NCBI GenBank assembly: GCA_046760785.1
Contig: JBHIET010000052.1
Span: forward strand, 1-23,729
DNA: 23,729 nt
Direction of reading: 5' to 3'
From: JBHIET01 sp046760785
GTDB lineage: Bacteria; Chloroflexota; Anaerolineae; B4-G1
The position numbers and the translations under genes were made by a program. The notes under the pieces are model-generated. The model searched no databases, had not been told where the DNA came from, and saw only the letters and a program-made list of their open reading frames with translations. The first letter of the stretch is position 1. The number at the start of each line of letters is the position of its first letter. This document shows positions 6,239 through 13,303 of this stretch, piece after piece.

Positions 6239-7416
6239 AGGTGGATCACTGTACCGCAGTACTCGCAGGTGATTTCGCGCATGCCACGCACGATCTCGAC
6301 GGAGAGGGTCGCACCACAGGTGGGGCACTTGGTCGGCGCGGCACGCGCGGCCTCCACCGCTGCCTCATCCTTCGGTCGCGTGCGCTCCTTGGCGATCTCC
6401 CCCGACTTGACCCGGCCGATGAGCCCAGCCCACTCCTCGTTATCGGCGTCTTTCAGGCGGAGTGTGGCACCGCTCAGGTCGGCCTCGGGTGCAAATAGCA
6501 GGCCGAGCATCTCTTTGTGCCCCAGGAATCCCTTCTGGCTGGTTCTGATCTCCTCGATCTGTCCGATGGGCACTTCAAAGATGAGTTGTTGGACTTTCTC
6601 TTTCTCGGTGGTGATGAAGAGCACCTTTTTGGTGGCGACCTCCTCTTTCTGCTCAAAGATCAATCGCTCGTCGGTCAGGTAGAGCACGCCCTCCGGCCCC
6701 TCCTTCTTGGTCTCCATGTACTGGGCCCGGCAGGCTGCCACGGGATCTTCGGCCGGATGGAGTTGGAAATCGGCCTCATCTACCTGATCGAGCAGCCAGC
6801 GAATCTGCTCGACCTGAAGCCTGGTCTGGTCCACGTTCCGCTGGAGCGGCTCGTACATGGCCTCGATCGCTGATTGCGCTGCACTTACCTTGCGCTCAAG
6901 TGTCTCGATCGCGCTCTCGGCGCGGGCCATCTGGGAGGCGCGGCCCCCCATCGCCTGACGCATCGCGCTTGCAGCCACGTCGGCCTCCCGCTCCAGCTCC
7001 CGCGTGCGCCGGCTCACCTCGCGGGACACACGGTCGTCCATCTCCTCCCACTGCTCGGCCAGCACGTCGACCTTGTTTTCCAGGAAGCTGCGGAAGACGT
7101 AGCCCCGGGTGCGCAGTTCCTCGGTCTCGGCCGGCAGCAGCGACAGAATTGTCTCAAGGTCTGCCATATCGTTGTGCGCGCTGGTCAGCAGCAGAGACTC
7201 CTGCAGGTCGCCTAACTGGTCTTGAAGCTCGTCCAGTTTGGTGCGGGTTTCTTCGCTCAAAGCCCCTGCCGCCGTCGTGCTGCTGACTGCTCGGCTCCTC
7301 TTCACCCCGGTAGTGGTAGGGCGGGAGACCGCCGATGGTCTCCCGGATTTTGACACCGGCCGCTTCCTCACGGAGGTTGAGGTCTGCCCTTTGGATTTCT
7401 TCTCTTTGGACTTCAT
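6235..7416 (-). CDS. Coiled-coil protein with GRAM/PH-like domain and C-terminal zinc ribbon
   Basis: I do not recognise a named family for this 393-residue protein. Residues 1-55 are basic and rich in S, T and K, and probably disordered. Residues 55-225 are strongly helical and charged, likely coiled coil. The segment around CRAQYMETKKEGPEGVLYLT and RLIFEQKEE, then VQQLIFEVPIGQIEEI, resembles a GRAM/bacterial PH-like domain. The C-terminus is a zinc ribbon with CPTC at 364-367 and CEYC at 384-387. No signal peptide or membrane segment is seen, so it is probably cytosolic. The start at 7416 has GGAGAGG just upstream. It lies 17 bp after prfB in the same direction, which suggests co-transcription. 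A structural or scaffolding role is only a guess. Confidence 0.8.
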   Translation of the reverse strand: MKSKEKKSKGQTSTSVRKRPVSKSGRPSAVSRPTTTGVKRSRAVSSTTAAGALSEETRTKLDELQDQLGDLQESLLLTSAHNDMADLETILSLLPAETEELRTRGYVFRSFLENKVDVLAEQWEEMDDRVSREVSRRTRELEREADVAASAMRQAMGGRASQMARAESAIETLERKVSAAQSAIEAMYEPLQRNVDQTRLQVEQIRWLLDQVDEADFQLHPAEDPVAACRAQYMETKKEGPEGVLYLTDERLIFEQKEEVATKKVLFITTEKEKVQQLIFEVPIGQIEEIRTSQKGFLGHKEMLGLLFAPEADLSGATLRLKDADNEEWAGLIGRVKSGEIAKERTRPKDEAAVEAARAAPTKCPTCGATLSVEIVRGMREITCEYCGTVIHL

Positions 7417-7433
7417 TTTCCTCTCCTTCCTGG

Positions 7434-8535
7434 TTAGGTGCCGGATTCTCCGGCTCCCATAGTAGAGCGTAGATACGCCTCCATGAATTCATCCAGCCGC
7501 CCATCGAGCACGGCCTGCACGTTGCCCGTCTCGTGGTCGGTGCGGTGGTCCTTGACCATCTGATAGGGATGCAGTACGTAGGAGCGAACCTGGTTGCCCC
7601 AGCCAGCGTCCACGTGTTCTCCCTTCAACTTGTCAATCTCCACACGCCGTTTCTCCTCCTCCAGTTGGAGCAGCCGCGCCCGAAGCACGCGCATCGCCAC
7701 CTCCCGGTTCTGAGTCTGCGAGCGCTCGTTCTGGCAGGAGACGGCGATGCCGGTGGGGCCGTGGGTGATGCGCACCGCCGTCTCGTTTTTCTGCATGTGC
7801 TGACCGCCGGCCGACGAGGCACGGAAGGTATTAATCTGCAAGTCGCTGGGGTCAATTGTCACCGAGACGTCCTCGCCGATGTCGGGCCACACCTCGACCA
7901 ACGCGAAGGAGGTATGGCGGCGATGGGCCGCGTCGAAGGGGGAAAGGCGCACCAGCCGATGCACGCCTCGCTCGGCACGCAGGTAGCCGTAGGCGTAAGG
8001 GCCGGAGACGGTGACGGTGGCTCGCTTGATGCCGGCCTCCTCACCGTGGAGCCGATCCACCACGTCGGCTGCGTATCCTCGTGCCTCGGCCCAGCGCAGG
8101 TACATGCGCAACAGCATCTCGCTCCAGTCCTGAGCGTCGGTGCCGCCAGCGCCGGCGTGGATGGCCAGGATGGCATCGTCCCGGTCGTGGGGGCCGGAGA
8201 GTAGCAGGTGAAACTCGAGCCGTTCGATTTCCCGCTCCAGCGCCTCCGTCTCGGCGGTCAGCCCATCGTACAGGCCCTCGTCATCCAGCGCGGCCAGTTC
8301 CAGTGCGTCTTGCACTCGCTGCGCCAGTGTGTTCCAGCGTTCGGTTTCCTCCTGTAAACTGGAGAGGCGACGCATCACTGCTTGAGCTGTTTCCGGATCG
8401 TCCCAGAAGTCGGGCCCGCTGACGCGCTTCTCCAGTTGTGCGATCTCCTGTTCCTTGGCAGCTAGGTCAAAGACGCCCCCGGATGTGTTCCAGTTCCTCT
8501 TCCAGGGTCGTCAGGCGATTGTCAAGTTCTTCCAC
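7434..8535 (-). CDS. prfB: Peptide chain release factor 2, expressed by programmed +1 frameshift
   Basis: RF2 reads UGA and UAA and releases the finished peptide. The gene is in two frames. A 22-codon leader starts at GTG 8535, with GGAGG 5 nt upstream, and ends at TGA 8469-8467. The main frame continues from GAC at 8468, giving about 366 residues, the usual RF2 length. The junction reads CGGGGG-CGT-CTT-TGA-C, the same layout as the classic prfB autoregulatory site: an internal Shine-Dalgarno 3 nt before the slippery CUU, then UGA C. The anticodon-mimic tripeptide SPF is at 198-200 and GGQ at 243-245. Starting at an internal ATG (8378) would lose the N-terminal domain. Expression is expected to be controlled by RF2 level. 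Confidence 0.95.
8466..8481 (-). promoter_or_regulatory. prfB programmed +1 frameshift site
   Basis: On the minus strand a GGGGG-rich Shine-Dalgarno-like element is followed by a 3-nt spacer (CGT), the slippery codon CTT (8472-8470), the in-frame stop TGA (8469-8467) and C (8466). When RF2 is scarce the ribosome slips +1 and continues into GAC. All elements of the known bacterial site are present with the standard spacing. Confidence 0.93.
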
Positions 8536-8624
8536 GTATACCTCCGGTTTCCGAGTTGTTACACTTTGAGCGTCAGCGAAGCGGGGTTTAGCTCTGAGCC
8601 CGGCGGTTTAGCGCCCGGCAAGGC

Positions 8625-9536
8625 TTACTCAAACAATCCTTCCACAAACGCATCCGCGTCAAACGCGGCTAGGTCCTCCATCTTCTCCCCTGTGCCGACG
8701 AAGCGCACCGGCAGCCCCAACTCGCGGGCGATGGCGAAGACCATCCCTCCTCTGGCGGTAGAATCCAGTTTAGCGAGCACGACACCGGTCACCTCCACCG
8801 TCTCCTGAAAGTGGTGCGCCTGCGAGAGGGCGTTCTGCCCGGCGGTGGCGTCGAGGACCAGCAGCGTCTCGTGGGGCGCGCCCGCGACGTTCTTCGCTGC
8901 TACCTTGCGCACCTTCCGCAACTCGGCCATCAGGTTGTACTGCGTGTGCAGCCGCCCGGCGGTGTCGGCGATCACCATATCCATCCCACGCGCCCGCGCG
9001 GCCTGCAAGGCGTCAAATATGACTGCGCCGGGATCACCTCCCTCCGGGCCGGTGACGATGTCCACGCCAGCCCGCTGGGCCCAGACCTCCAGTTGATCCA
9101 TCGCGGCGGCGCGGAACGTGTCGGCCGCCGCCAGCAGCACCCGACGCCCTCGTTGCCGGTAGCGGTAGGCCAGTTTGGCGATGCTCGTCGTCTTGCCCGA
9201 GCCGTTCACGCCGACGGTGAGCAGCACATCAAACGGGTGGCCTCCCAGGTTGAGTGGCCGTGGGTCAGCCAATAGCGCCCGCAGTTCTTCCTGCAGGGCT
9301 GTCTGGAGTGTGTCGGCCTGTAGGATCGCTTCGTCACGGGCGCGCTGGCGCAGCCGTTCGACCAGGTAGAATGTCGTCTCCACGCCCACGTCGGCCTGGA
9401 TGAGCAACTCCTCCAGTTCATCCCAGGTAGCATCTGTCACCTGGCTGGCCCCCAGCAGCCCCGCGATGCGGCTAAAGGCTGCGTTGCGCGTGCGGGCGAG
9501 GCTATCCCTGATCGAATGGGCGATTCCGGTAGTCAT
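8625..9536 (-). CDS. ftsY: Signal recognition particle receptor FtsY
   Basis: FtsY is the GTPase receptor that docks SRP-ribosome complexes at the membrane. This 303-residue form has only the NG domain, with no acidic A domain. The N domain helices fill residues 1-95. The P-loop GVNGSGKTT is at 109-117. Later motifs are DTFRAAAMDQLEVWA, the DTAGRLHTQYNLMAELRKV switch region and AKLDSTARGG. The C-terminal FVGTGEKMEDLAAFDADAFV is typical. The ATG at 9536 is preceded by a TATAAT box with only a very short leader and no strong Shine-Dalgarno. It is the first gene of a same-strand block ftsY-prfB-coiled-coil-EF-like-tilS. Confidence 0.96.
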   Translation of the reverse strand: MTTGIAHSIRDSLARTRNAAFSRIAGLLGASQVTDATWDELEELLIQADVGVETTFYLVERLRQRARDEAILQADTLQTALQEELRALLADPRPLNLGGHPFDVLLTVGVNGSGKTTSIAKLAYRYRQRGRRVLLAAADTFRAAAMDQLEVWAQRAGVDIVTGPEGGDPGAVIFDALQAARARGMDMVIADTAGRLHTQYNLMAELRKVRKVAAKNVAGAPHETLLVLDATAGQNALSQAHHFQETVEVTGVVLAKLDSTARGGMVFAIARELGLPVRFVGTGEKMEDLAAFDADAFVEGLFE

Positions 9537-9552
9537 AGCGAATCTTGTTCAG

Positions 9553-9581
9553 ATTATACCCCAAAGTATAAGGTTGAGCAA
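9553..9581 (-). promoter_or_regulatory. Sigma-70-like promoter of ftsY and the minus-strand block
   Basis: On the minus strand TTGCTC (9581-9576) and TATAAT (9558-9553) are spaced by 17 bp. Transcription would begin about 10 nt before the ftsY ATG, giving a very short leader. Confidence 0.6.
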
Positions 9582-9590
9582 TGCTGCTTG

Positions 9591-9639
9591 GCAATTGGCT
9601 AGCTACTGACGGCTGACTGATGACCGCTAATTGCTAATT
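9591..9639. repeat. Degenerate 7-nt tandem array, seven units, intergenic
   Basis: Seven consecutive heptamers can be read: GCAATTG, GCTAGCT, ACTGACG, GCTGACT, GATGACC, GCTAATT, GCTAATT. They occupy the ftsY/GT2 divergent spacer. The last units supply the TTGCTA -35 box proposed for the glycosyltransferase chain. Confidence 0.6.
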
Positions 9640-9659
9640 TGCGCGGATTGGTGTAACAT
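9631..9659 (+). promoter_or_regulatory. Possible promoter of the GT2-MNT-HEPN-thrC-rnc chain
   Basis: TTGCTA (9631-9636) and TAACAT (9654-9659) are spaced by 17 bp, 27 bp ahead of the glycosyltransferase ATG, which has GAGGAG upstream. Confidence 0.45.
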
Positions 9660-9686
9660 TGGGTCACATTTGATGAGGAGTGATGC

Positions 9687-10394
9687 ATGTCCGATCTTTC
9701 CATCGTTCTTCCTGCCTACAACGAAGAGGCAAACGTTGAAAAGGCCGTGGAGCACGTCTCTGCTGTGGCCCGGCAGTTGGGGATGGAGTACGAGATCATC
9801 CTGGTCAACGATGGCAGCACCGACCGCACCGGGGAAATCGGCCGTGAGTTGATACAGCGCATCCCTGGTTTTCGGTTAGTGGAGCATTACCCCAACCGGG
9901 GCTACGGGGGAGCGCTGAAGGCCGGGTTCGCGGCTGCTAGCGGGGAATTGATCGCCTTCTTTCCCGCGGACAAGCAGTTTGATTTCCGCGAGATTAGCTT
10001 GCTGCTGGATCGTCTCGACAAGGCGGACATTGTCTCCGGCTACCGGGCCGAGCGGCAGGATAATTTCGTTCGCAAGCTTTTCGCTTTCGGCTGGAATACG
10101 CTGATGCGGCTACTGTTCGGGCATTTGTGCCGTGACATTGACTGCGGCTTCAAACTGTTCCGGCGCGAGATTCTAGAGCACGTGAGGCTCATCTCCGACG
10201 GCGCGATGATTGATACCGAGTTCCTGGCCGGTGCGAAGGCGCGTGGGTACCGCATCGCCGATGTATCGGTGACCCACTTGCCGCGTGAGGTGGGCGAAGC
10301 CACCGGGGCCAATCTCAAGGTGATCGCCAGGGCGTTCCGAGACCTGTTGCGTTTTCGGTTACGGTTGAGCCGGGAGCTGCGGGAGGAGAAGTGA
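9687..10394 (+). CDS. Family 2 glycosyltransferase (polyprenyl/dolichyl-phosphate mannosyltransferase-like)
   Basis: This 235-residue GT-A fold protein transfers a sugar from a nucleotide sugar, probably to polyprenyl phosphate. Recognisable motifs are LSIVLPAYNEEANV at the N-terminus, ILVNDGSTDRT, NRGYGGALKAGF and CGFKLFRREIL. The metal-binding DxD region is altered (FFPADKQFDF in place of a DADLQ-type motif). No C-terminal membrane helices are present, so it is a soluble or peripheral catalytic domain. The ATG has GAGGAG upstream. Its stop overlaps the GTG start of the next gene by 4 nt (GTGA), placing it in an overlapping operon with an MNT/HEPN pair, thrC and rnc. Confidence 0.9.
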   Translation: MSDLSIVLPAYNEEANVEKAVEHVSAVARQLGMEYEIILVNDGSTDRTGEIGRELIQRIPGFRLVEHYPNRGYGGALKAGFAAASGELIAFFPADKQFDFREISLLLDRLDKADIVSGYRAERQDNFVRKLFAFGWNTLMRLLFGHLCRDIDCGFKLFRREILEHVRLISDGAMIDTEFLAGAKARGYRIADVSVTHLPREVGEATGANLKVIARAFRDLLRFRLRLSRELREEK

Positions 10395-10738
10395 GGGTGC
10401 TAAACTACTGGCAAGAGCAACGGTCTGCACGGCGGGCCCTGCTTGAGCGCGAACTTGGGCGCATTGTTCGGGTTCTGCGCGAGATGGAAGTACAATGCAT
10501 TATTCTGTTTGGCTCTGTCGCCCGCGAGAGGATCAGCGTGTGGAGCGACCTGGATCTAATCGTTGTGCTGGATTCTGACTTGCCGTTCATCAAACGGCTG
10601 GGGATACTGTACGAGCGGATCCAGCCTCGTGTTGGTCTTGATCTCTTGGCGTATACTCCTCAGGAATTCGAGGCGCTCCGCGAGCGGCCGTTCATCCGGC
10701 AGGCGTTACGAGAAGGGAGGGTGCTCTATGAGGTCTGA
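10391..10738 (+). CDS. MNT-type minimal nucleotidyltransferase
   Basis: This 115-residue protein has the pattern of minimal DNA-polymerase-beta-like nucleotidyltransferases: GSVARERISVWSDLD, that is GS at 41-42, then ten residues, then DxD at 53-55. A third acidic residue sits in VGLDLLAY (D84). Such proteins usually pair with HEPN proteins, as here, and some act as antitoxins that AMPylate the partner. It starts at GTG 10391, preceded by GGAGGAG and overlapping the glycosyltransferase stop by 4 nt. Its 3' end overlaps the HEPN start by 11 nt. Catalytic residues look intact; the target is inferred only from family knowledge. Confidence 0.9.
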   Translation: MRVLNYWQEQRSARRALLERELGRIVRVLREMEVQCIILFGSVARERISVWSDLDLIVVLDSDLPFIKRLGILYERIQPRVGLDLLAYTPQEFEALRERPFIRQALREGRVLYEV

Positions 10739-11153
10739 TCCAAGAGAAGAGGGCAAGCGTTGGCTACAACAGGCACGACAGGACATTGACGATGCCTGTT
10801 ACAACCAGGCTGGAGGACGTTACCACCTGACGTGCTTTCTGGCTCAGCAGGCCGCCGAAAAGGCACTGAAAGGCTACTTGTACGCCCAGGGAGTGGAGAA
10901 GGTATGGGGATACTCAGTGGCGGACTTGGCCCGCCAGGCCACAGAGTATGAAGATCGCTTCGAGACGTTGATTGGCGTGGGTGGAGGGCTCAACCGTCAC
11001 TACATCCCCACGCGCTACCCGAATGGACTACCCGGCGGAATTCCGGCCGAAGCCTTCGATGCCGATGATGCAGAGAAAGCGCTGCGCCAGGCACGGCGTA
11101 TCATCCAGCATGTCGTGGAGCTGTTGGAGGAGCAGGGTGAGGCTGCAATGTAG
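10728..11153 (+). CDS. HEPN domain protein (partner of MNT nucleotidyltransferase)
   Basis: This 141-residue helical protein shows the PF05168-type HEPN core: WLQQARQDIDDA, FLAQQAAEKALKGYLYAQG and a late NRHYIPTRYPNGLPGG. The start at ATG 10728 has GGGAGG upstream and overlaps the MNT gene. Many HEPN toxins carry an Rx4-6H RNase motif. I do not see one here, and the usual histidine position after the core helix reads VWGYSVADL, with Tyr where His is common. It may therefore be a non-RNase, nucleotide-binding or regulatory HEPN rather than an active toxin. Its stop lies 17 nt inside thrC. Confidence 0.88.
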   Translation: MRSDPREEGKRWLQQARQDIDDACYNQAGGRYHLTCFLAQQAAEKALKGYLYAQGVEKVWGYSVADLARQATEYEDRFETLIGVGGGLNRHYIPTRYPNGLPGGIPAEAFDADDAEKALRQARRIIQHVVELLEEQGEAAM

Positions 11154-12231
11154 TCGTTGTGCGCGCAGTTGGTCCCTCGACCCCACTCGCTGGCGCTGTG
11201 ACTGCGGCGGTGTGCTGGAGATCGTGGGTGTGCCATCTTTCGATCCGACCCGCGTGGACGAGATGGACTATACTCTCTGGCGCTACCAGGCCGCGCTGCC
11301 CTTGCCGGACGGCACGAATCCGGTGACGCTGGGGGAGGGGTGGACTCCGCTAGTCGCTGCCGAATGGGAAGGCCGGCCGGTCTACCTCAAAGCCGAGTAC
11401 CTGAACCCTACCGGTTCCTTCAAAGACCGGGGCGCGACCGTGCTGGTCACAGCGCTGAAGGCGGCAGGTGTGCAGAGGGTCGTCGAGGATTCCTCGGGCA
11501 ACGCCGGTGCTGCGTTGGCGGCTTACACTGCCCGCGCAGGTCTCCGCGCCACCGTCTACGTGCCTGCTCACGCCTCACCGATCAAGCAGGTGCAGATCGC
11601 AGCCTACGGTGCGGAGGTCGTGCCGGTGCCTGGGCCCCGCAGCGAGGCCGCTCGTGTCGTGCGGCAGGCCGCCGAGAAGGGCGCTGTCTACGCCAGTCAC
11701 GCTCACAGTCCCTTCTATCCGCAAGGGATGAAGACAGTCGCCTTTGAACTGTGGGAGCAGTTAGACGGTCGCGTACCGGAAAGCGTGGTGGTGCCACTGG
11801 GTCACGGGGGGCTGCTGCTCGGGCTTCATCGCGGCTTTCGCGAGTTGCTGGCGGCGGGGTTTATCAGGAGACTACCGCGACTCTTCGGTGTGCAGGCGCA
11901 GGCGTGCGCGCCGCTGGCTCACGCCTGGGAGCGCGGCGCGACCGACGTGGAGCCGGTTGAGGAGCAGGAAACCATCGCGGAGGGCGTGCGCATCGCCGCG
12001 CCGCCCTGGGGCCGAGCGATATTGGCCGCCGTGCGGGAAAGCGATGGCACGGTGTTAGCCCTGCGGGACGGGGAAACGCTGGCTGCGCAGAGGAAACTGG
12101 CTCATCAGGGGGTCTATGTCGAGCCGACCTCCGCGCTGGCCGTGGCAGCCTTGGATCACCTGCGCGACCGCCTCGGCGACGTGCCGGTCGTCGTGCTGAC
12201 CGGCAGTGGGTTCAAGACAACGAACCAATGA
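11137..12231 (+). CDS. thrC: Threonine synthase
   Basis: This PLP enzyme converts O-phosphohomoserine to threonine. The 364-residue protein begins with a small zinc-ribbon-like segment (CSRC, then CDCGG). The PLP-binding lysine is K96 in NPTGSFKDRGA. EDSSGNAGAALAAYTARAG (asparagine loop), PLGHGGLLLG and a terminal VLTGSGFK also fit. The start is GTG 11137 with GGAGG upstream, inside the 3' end of the HEPN gene. A longer in-frame reading from 10972 runs antiregister through HEPN and is not family-like. The threonine synthase assignment rather than another fold-type II PLP enzyme rests on the N-terminal zinc-ribbon type and the overall pattern. Confidence 0.9.
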   Translation: MRLQCSRCARSWSLDPTRWRCDCGGVLEIVGVPSFDPTRVDEMDYTLWRYQAALPLPDGTNPVTLGEGWTPLVAAEWEGRPVYLKAEYLNPTGSFKDRGATVLVTALKAAGVQRVVEDSSGNAGAALAAYTARAGLRATVYVPAHASPIKQVQIAAYGAEVVPVPGPRSEAARVVRQAAEKGAVYASHAHSPFYPQGMKTVAFELWEQLDGRVPESVVVPLGHGGLLLGLHRGFRELLAAGFIRRLPRLFGVQAQACAPLAHAWERGATDVEPVEEQETIAEGVRIAAPPWGRAILAAVRESDGTVLALRDGETLAAQRKLAHQGVYVEPTSALAVAALDHLRDRLGDVPVVVLTGSGFKTTNQ

Positions 12232-12251
12232 ACAATACACAGGTGAATGAT

Positions 12252-13031
12252 ATGATTCACAGACCGCCTGCCGATATCCAGCATCCGGCGTCCAGTATTC
12301 AGTACCCGGTATCTAGGCTCCAGTCTCCAACCTCTGACTTCGAACCCCTTCAACAGACACTGGGGCATCGCTTTTGCGACTCAGATCTTCTCCGCCGTGC
12401 TCTCACCCATCCCTCCTACGTCAACGAGCATCCAGAGGACAGGATTGGTGACAATCAGCGTCTCGAGTTTCTGGGCGACGCGGTGCTCGATTTTATCGCC
12501 GGTGCGTGGGTCTACCGGCACTACCCCGATTTTGATGAGGGGCGGATGACCCGCCTGCGAGCGGCCCTGGTGCGCGCCAAGACGCTGGCGCGACTCGCCA
12601 GGCAGGTGGGAATCGGGGAGGCGCTGCGGCTAGGCTGCGGGGAGGAAGAGGCGGGCGGACGGGAGCGGGAAGCCAACCTGTGTGACGCCTTCGAAGCTGT
12701 TGTGGGAGCACTCTACCTCGATGGTGGGCTGGCAGCCGTCCAGGCTTTCATTGAGCCGCTCATCGGGCCGGTGGCCGAGGCGACGCTAGCGGCGGACGCG
12801 GACTTGGATGCCAAGAGCCGCCTCCAGGAGTGGAGCCAGGCCGAACTAGGGATCACGCCTCGCTATCGCACCATCGCCGAGAAGGGACCTGACCACGCTA
12901 AGACCTTTGAGGTGGAGGTGCTGCTAGGCAAGAAGGCGGCAGGTCGGGGGACGGGGCACAGCAAACAGGTGGCCGAGCAGGCGGCGGCCCAGGCGGCATG
13001 GGAGTCCCTGGTCCGGCAGGGTGCATCTTAG
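12252..13031 (+). CDS. rnc: Ribonuclease III with repeat-derived N-terminus
   Basis: RNase III cleaves double-stranded RNA in rRNA and mRNA processing. The catalytic domain has the signature NQRLEFLGDAVLDF and the later NLCDAFEAVVGALYLDGG. A dsRNA-binding domain occupies the last 70 residues (KSRLQEWSQAELGITPRY to AAAQAAWESLV). About the first 33 residues are not family-like. They are a heptapeptide-periodic stretch (RPPADIQ, HPASSIQ, YPVSRLQ, SPTSDFE) encoded by a 7-nt array. Start ATG 12252 has AGGTGA upstream. ATG 12228 overlaps the thrC stop (ATGA) and is an alternative by translational coupling, adding eight residues. Confidence 0.93.
   Translation: MIHRPPADIQHPASSIQYPVSRLQSPTSDFEPLQQTLGHRFCDSDLLRRALTHPSYVNEHPEDRIGDNQRLEFLGDAVLDFIAGAWVYRHYPDFDEGRMTRLRAALVRAKTLARLARQVGIGEALRLGCGEEEAGGREREANLCDAFEAVVGALYLDGGLAAVQAFIEPLIGPVAEATLAADADLDAKSRLQEWSQAELGITPRYRTIAEKGPDHAKTFEVEVLLGKKAAGRGTGHSKQVAEQAAAQAAWESLVRQGAS
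12264..12347 (+). repeat. Degenerate 7-nt tandem array forming the RNase III N-terminus
   Basis: Twelve consecutive heptamers can be laid out with period 7, most of CCAGTAT type: CCGCCTG, CCGATAT, CCAGCAT, CCGGCGT, CCAGTAT, TCAGTAC, CCGGTAT, CTAGGCT, CCAGTCT, CCAACCT, CTGACTT, CGAACCC. Three units equal 21 nt, so the encoded protein repeats every seven residues. Confidence 0.85.
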
Positions 13032-13035
13032 CTGC

Positions 13036-13275
13036 CTATTGCTCTACCATCGCCGCCAACGTGCCAGGATTGACAAACAGCGTGACCGCGCCACATTGCA
13101 GGCAAGCCCGCGCTGCCGTTGCGATCTCTGTGCGATACCGGCCAAAAAGTGAACGGTCGTCGAGGAAACGAGCCGGCACAAAGCGCGTGCGGCTGTCGGC
13201 CCACATCGCGCCGCTGGTGATGACGATGCCTGCTGCTAATTCACCCCCACAAGCAGGACAGCGTGGTTCCCTCAT
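13036..13275 (-). CDS. Small zinc-ribbon protein (DUF6487-like)
   Basis: This 79-residue protein starts MREPRCPACGGELAAG and has a second cysteine pair in ACLQCGAV near residues 58-61. It is thus a four-cysteine zinc ribbon flanking a short beta-rich middle (RFVPARFLDDRSLFGRYR). It resembles the small PF20097/DUF6487-type proteins of unknown function. The ATG has GGAG 8 nt upstream. It lies 28 bp after the metallophosphoesterase in the same direction, likely in one transcript, and converges with rnc only 4 bp away. Confidence 0.75.
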   Translation of the reverse strand: MREPRCPACGGELAAGIVITSGAMWADSRTRFVPARFLDDRSLFGRYRTEIATAARACLQCGAVTLFVNPGTLAAMVEQ

Positions 13276-13303
13276 CAGTATTCTCCTTATTCTTCAACCT
13301 CAC

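Noticed and set aside
10563..10727. N-terminal extension of the HEPN frame
   Set aside because: It overlaps the MNT gene in another frame; the ATG at 10728 has a good Shine-Dalgarno and family similarity starts there.
11015..11236. Minus-strand reading opposite HEPN/thrC
   Set aside because: It lies wholly antisense to two well-supported genes and has no family motif or ribosome binding site.
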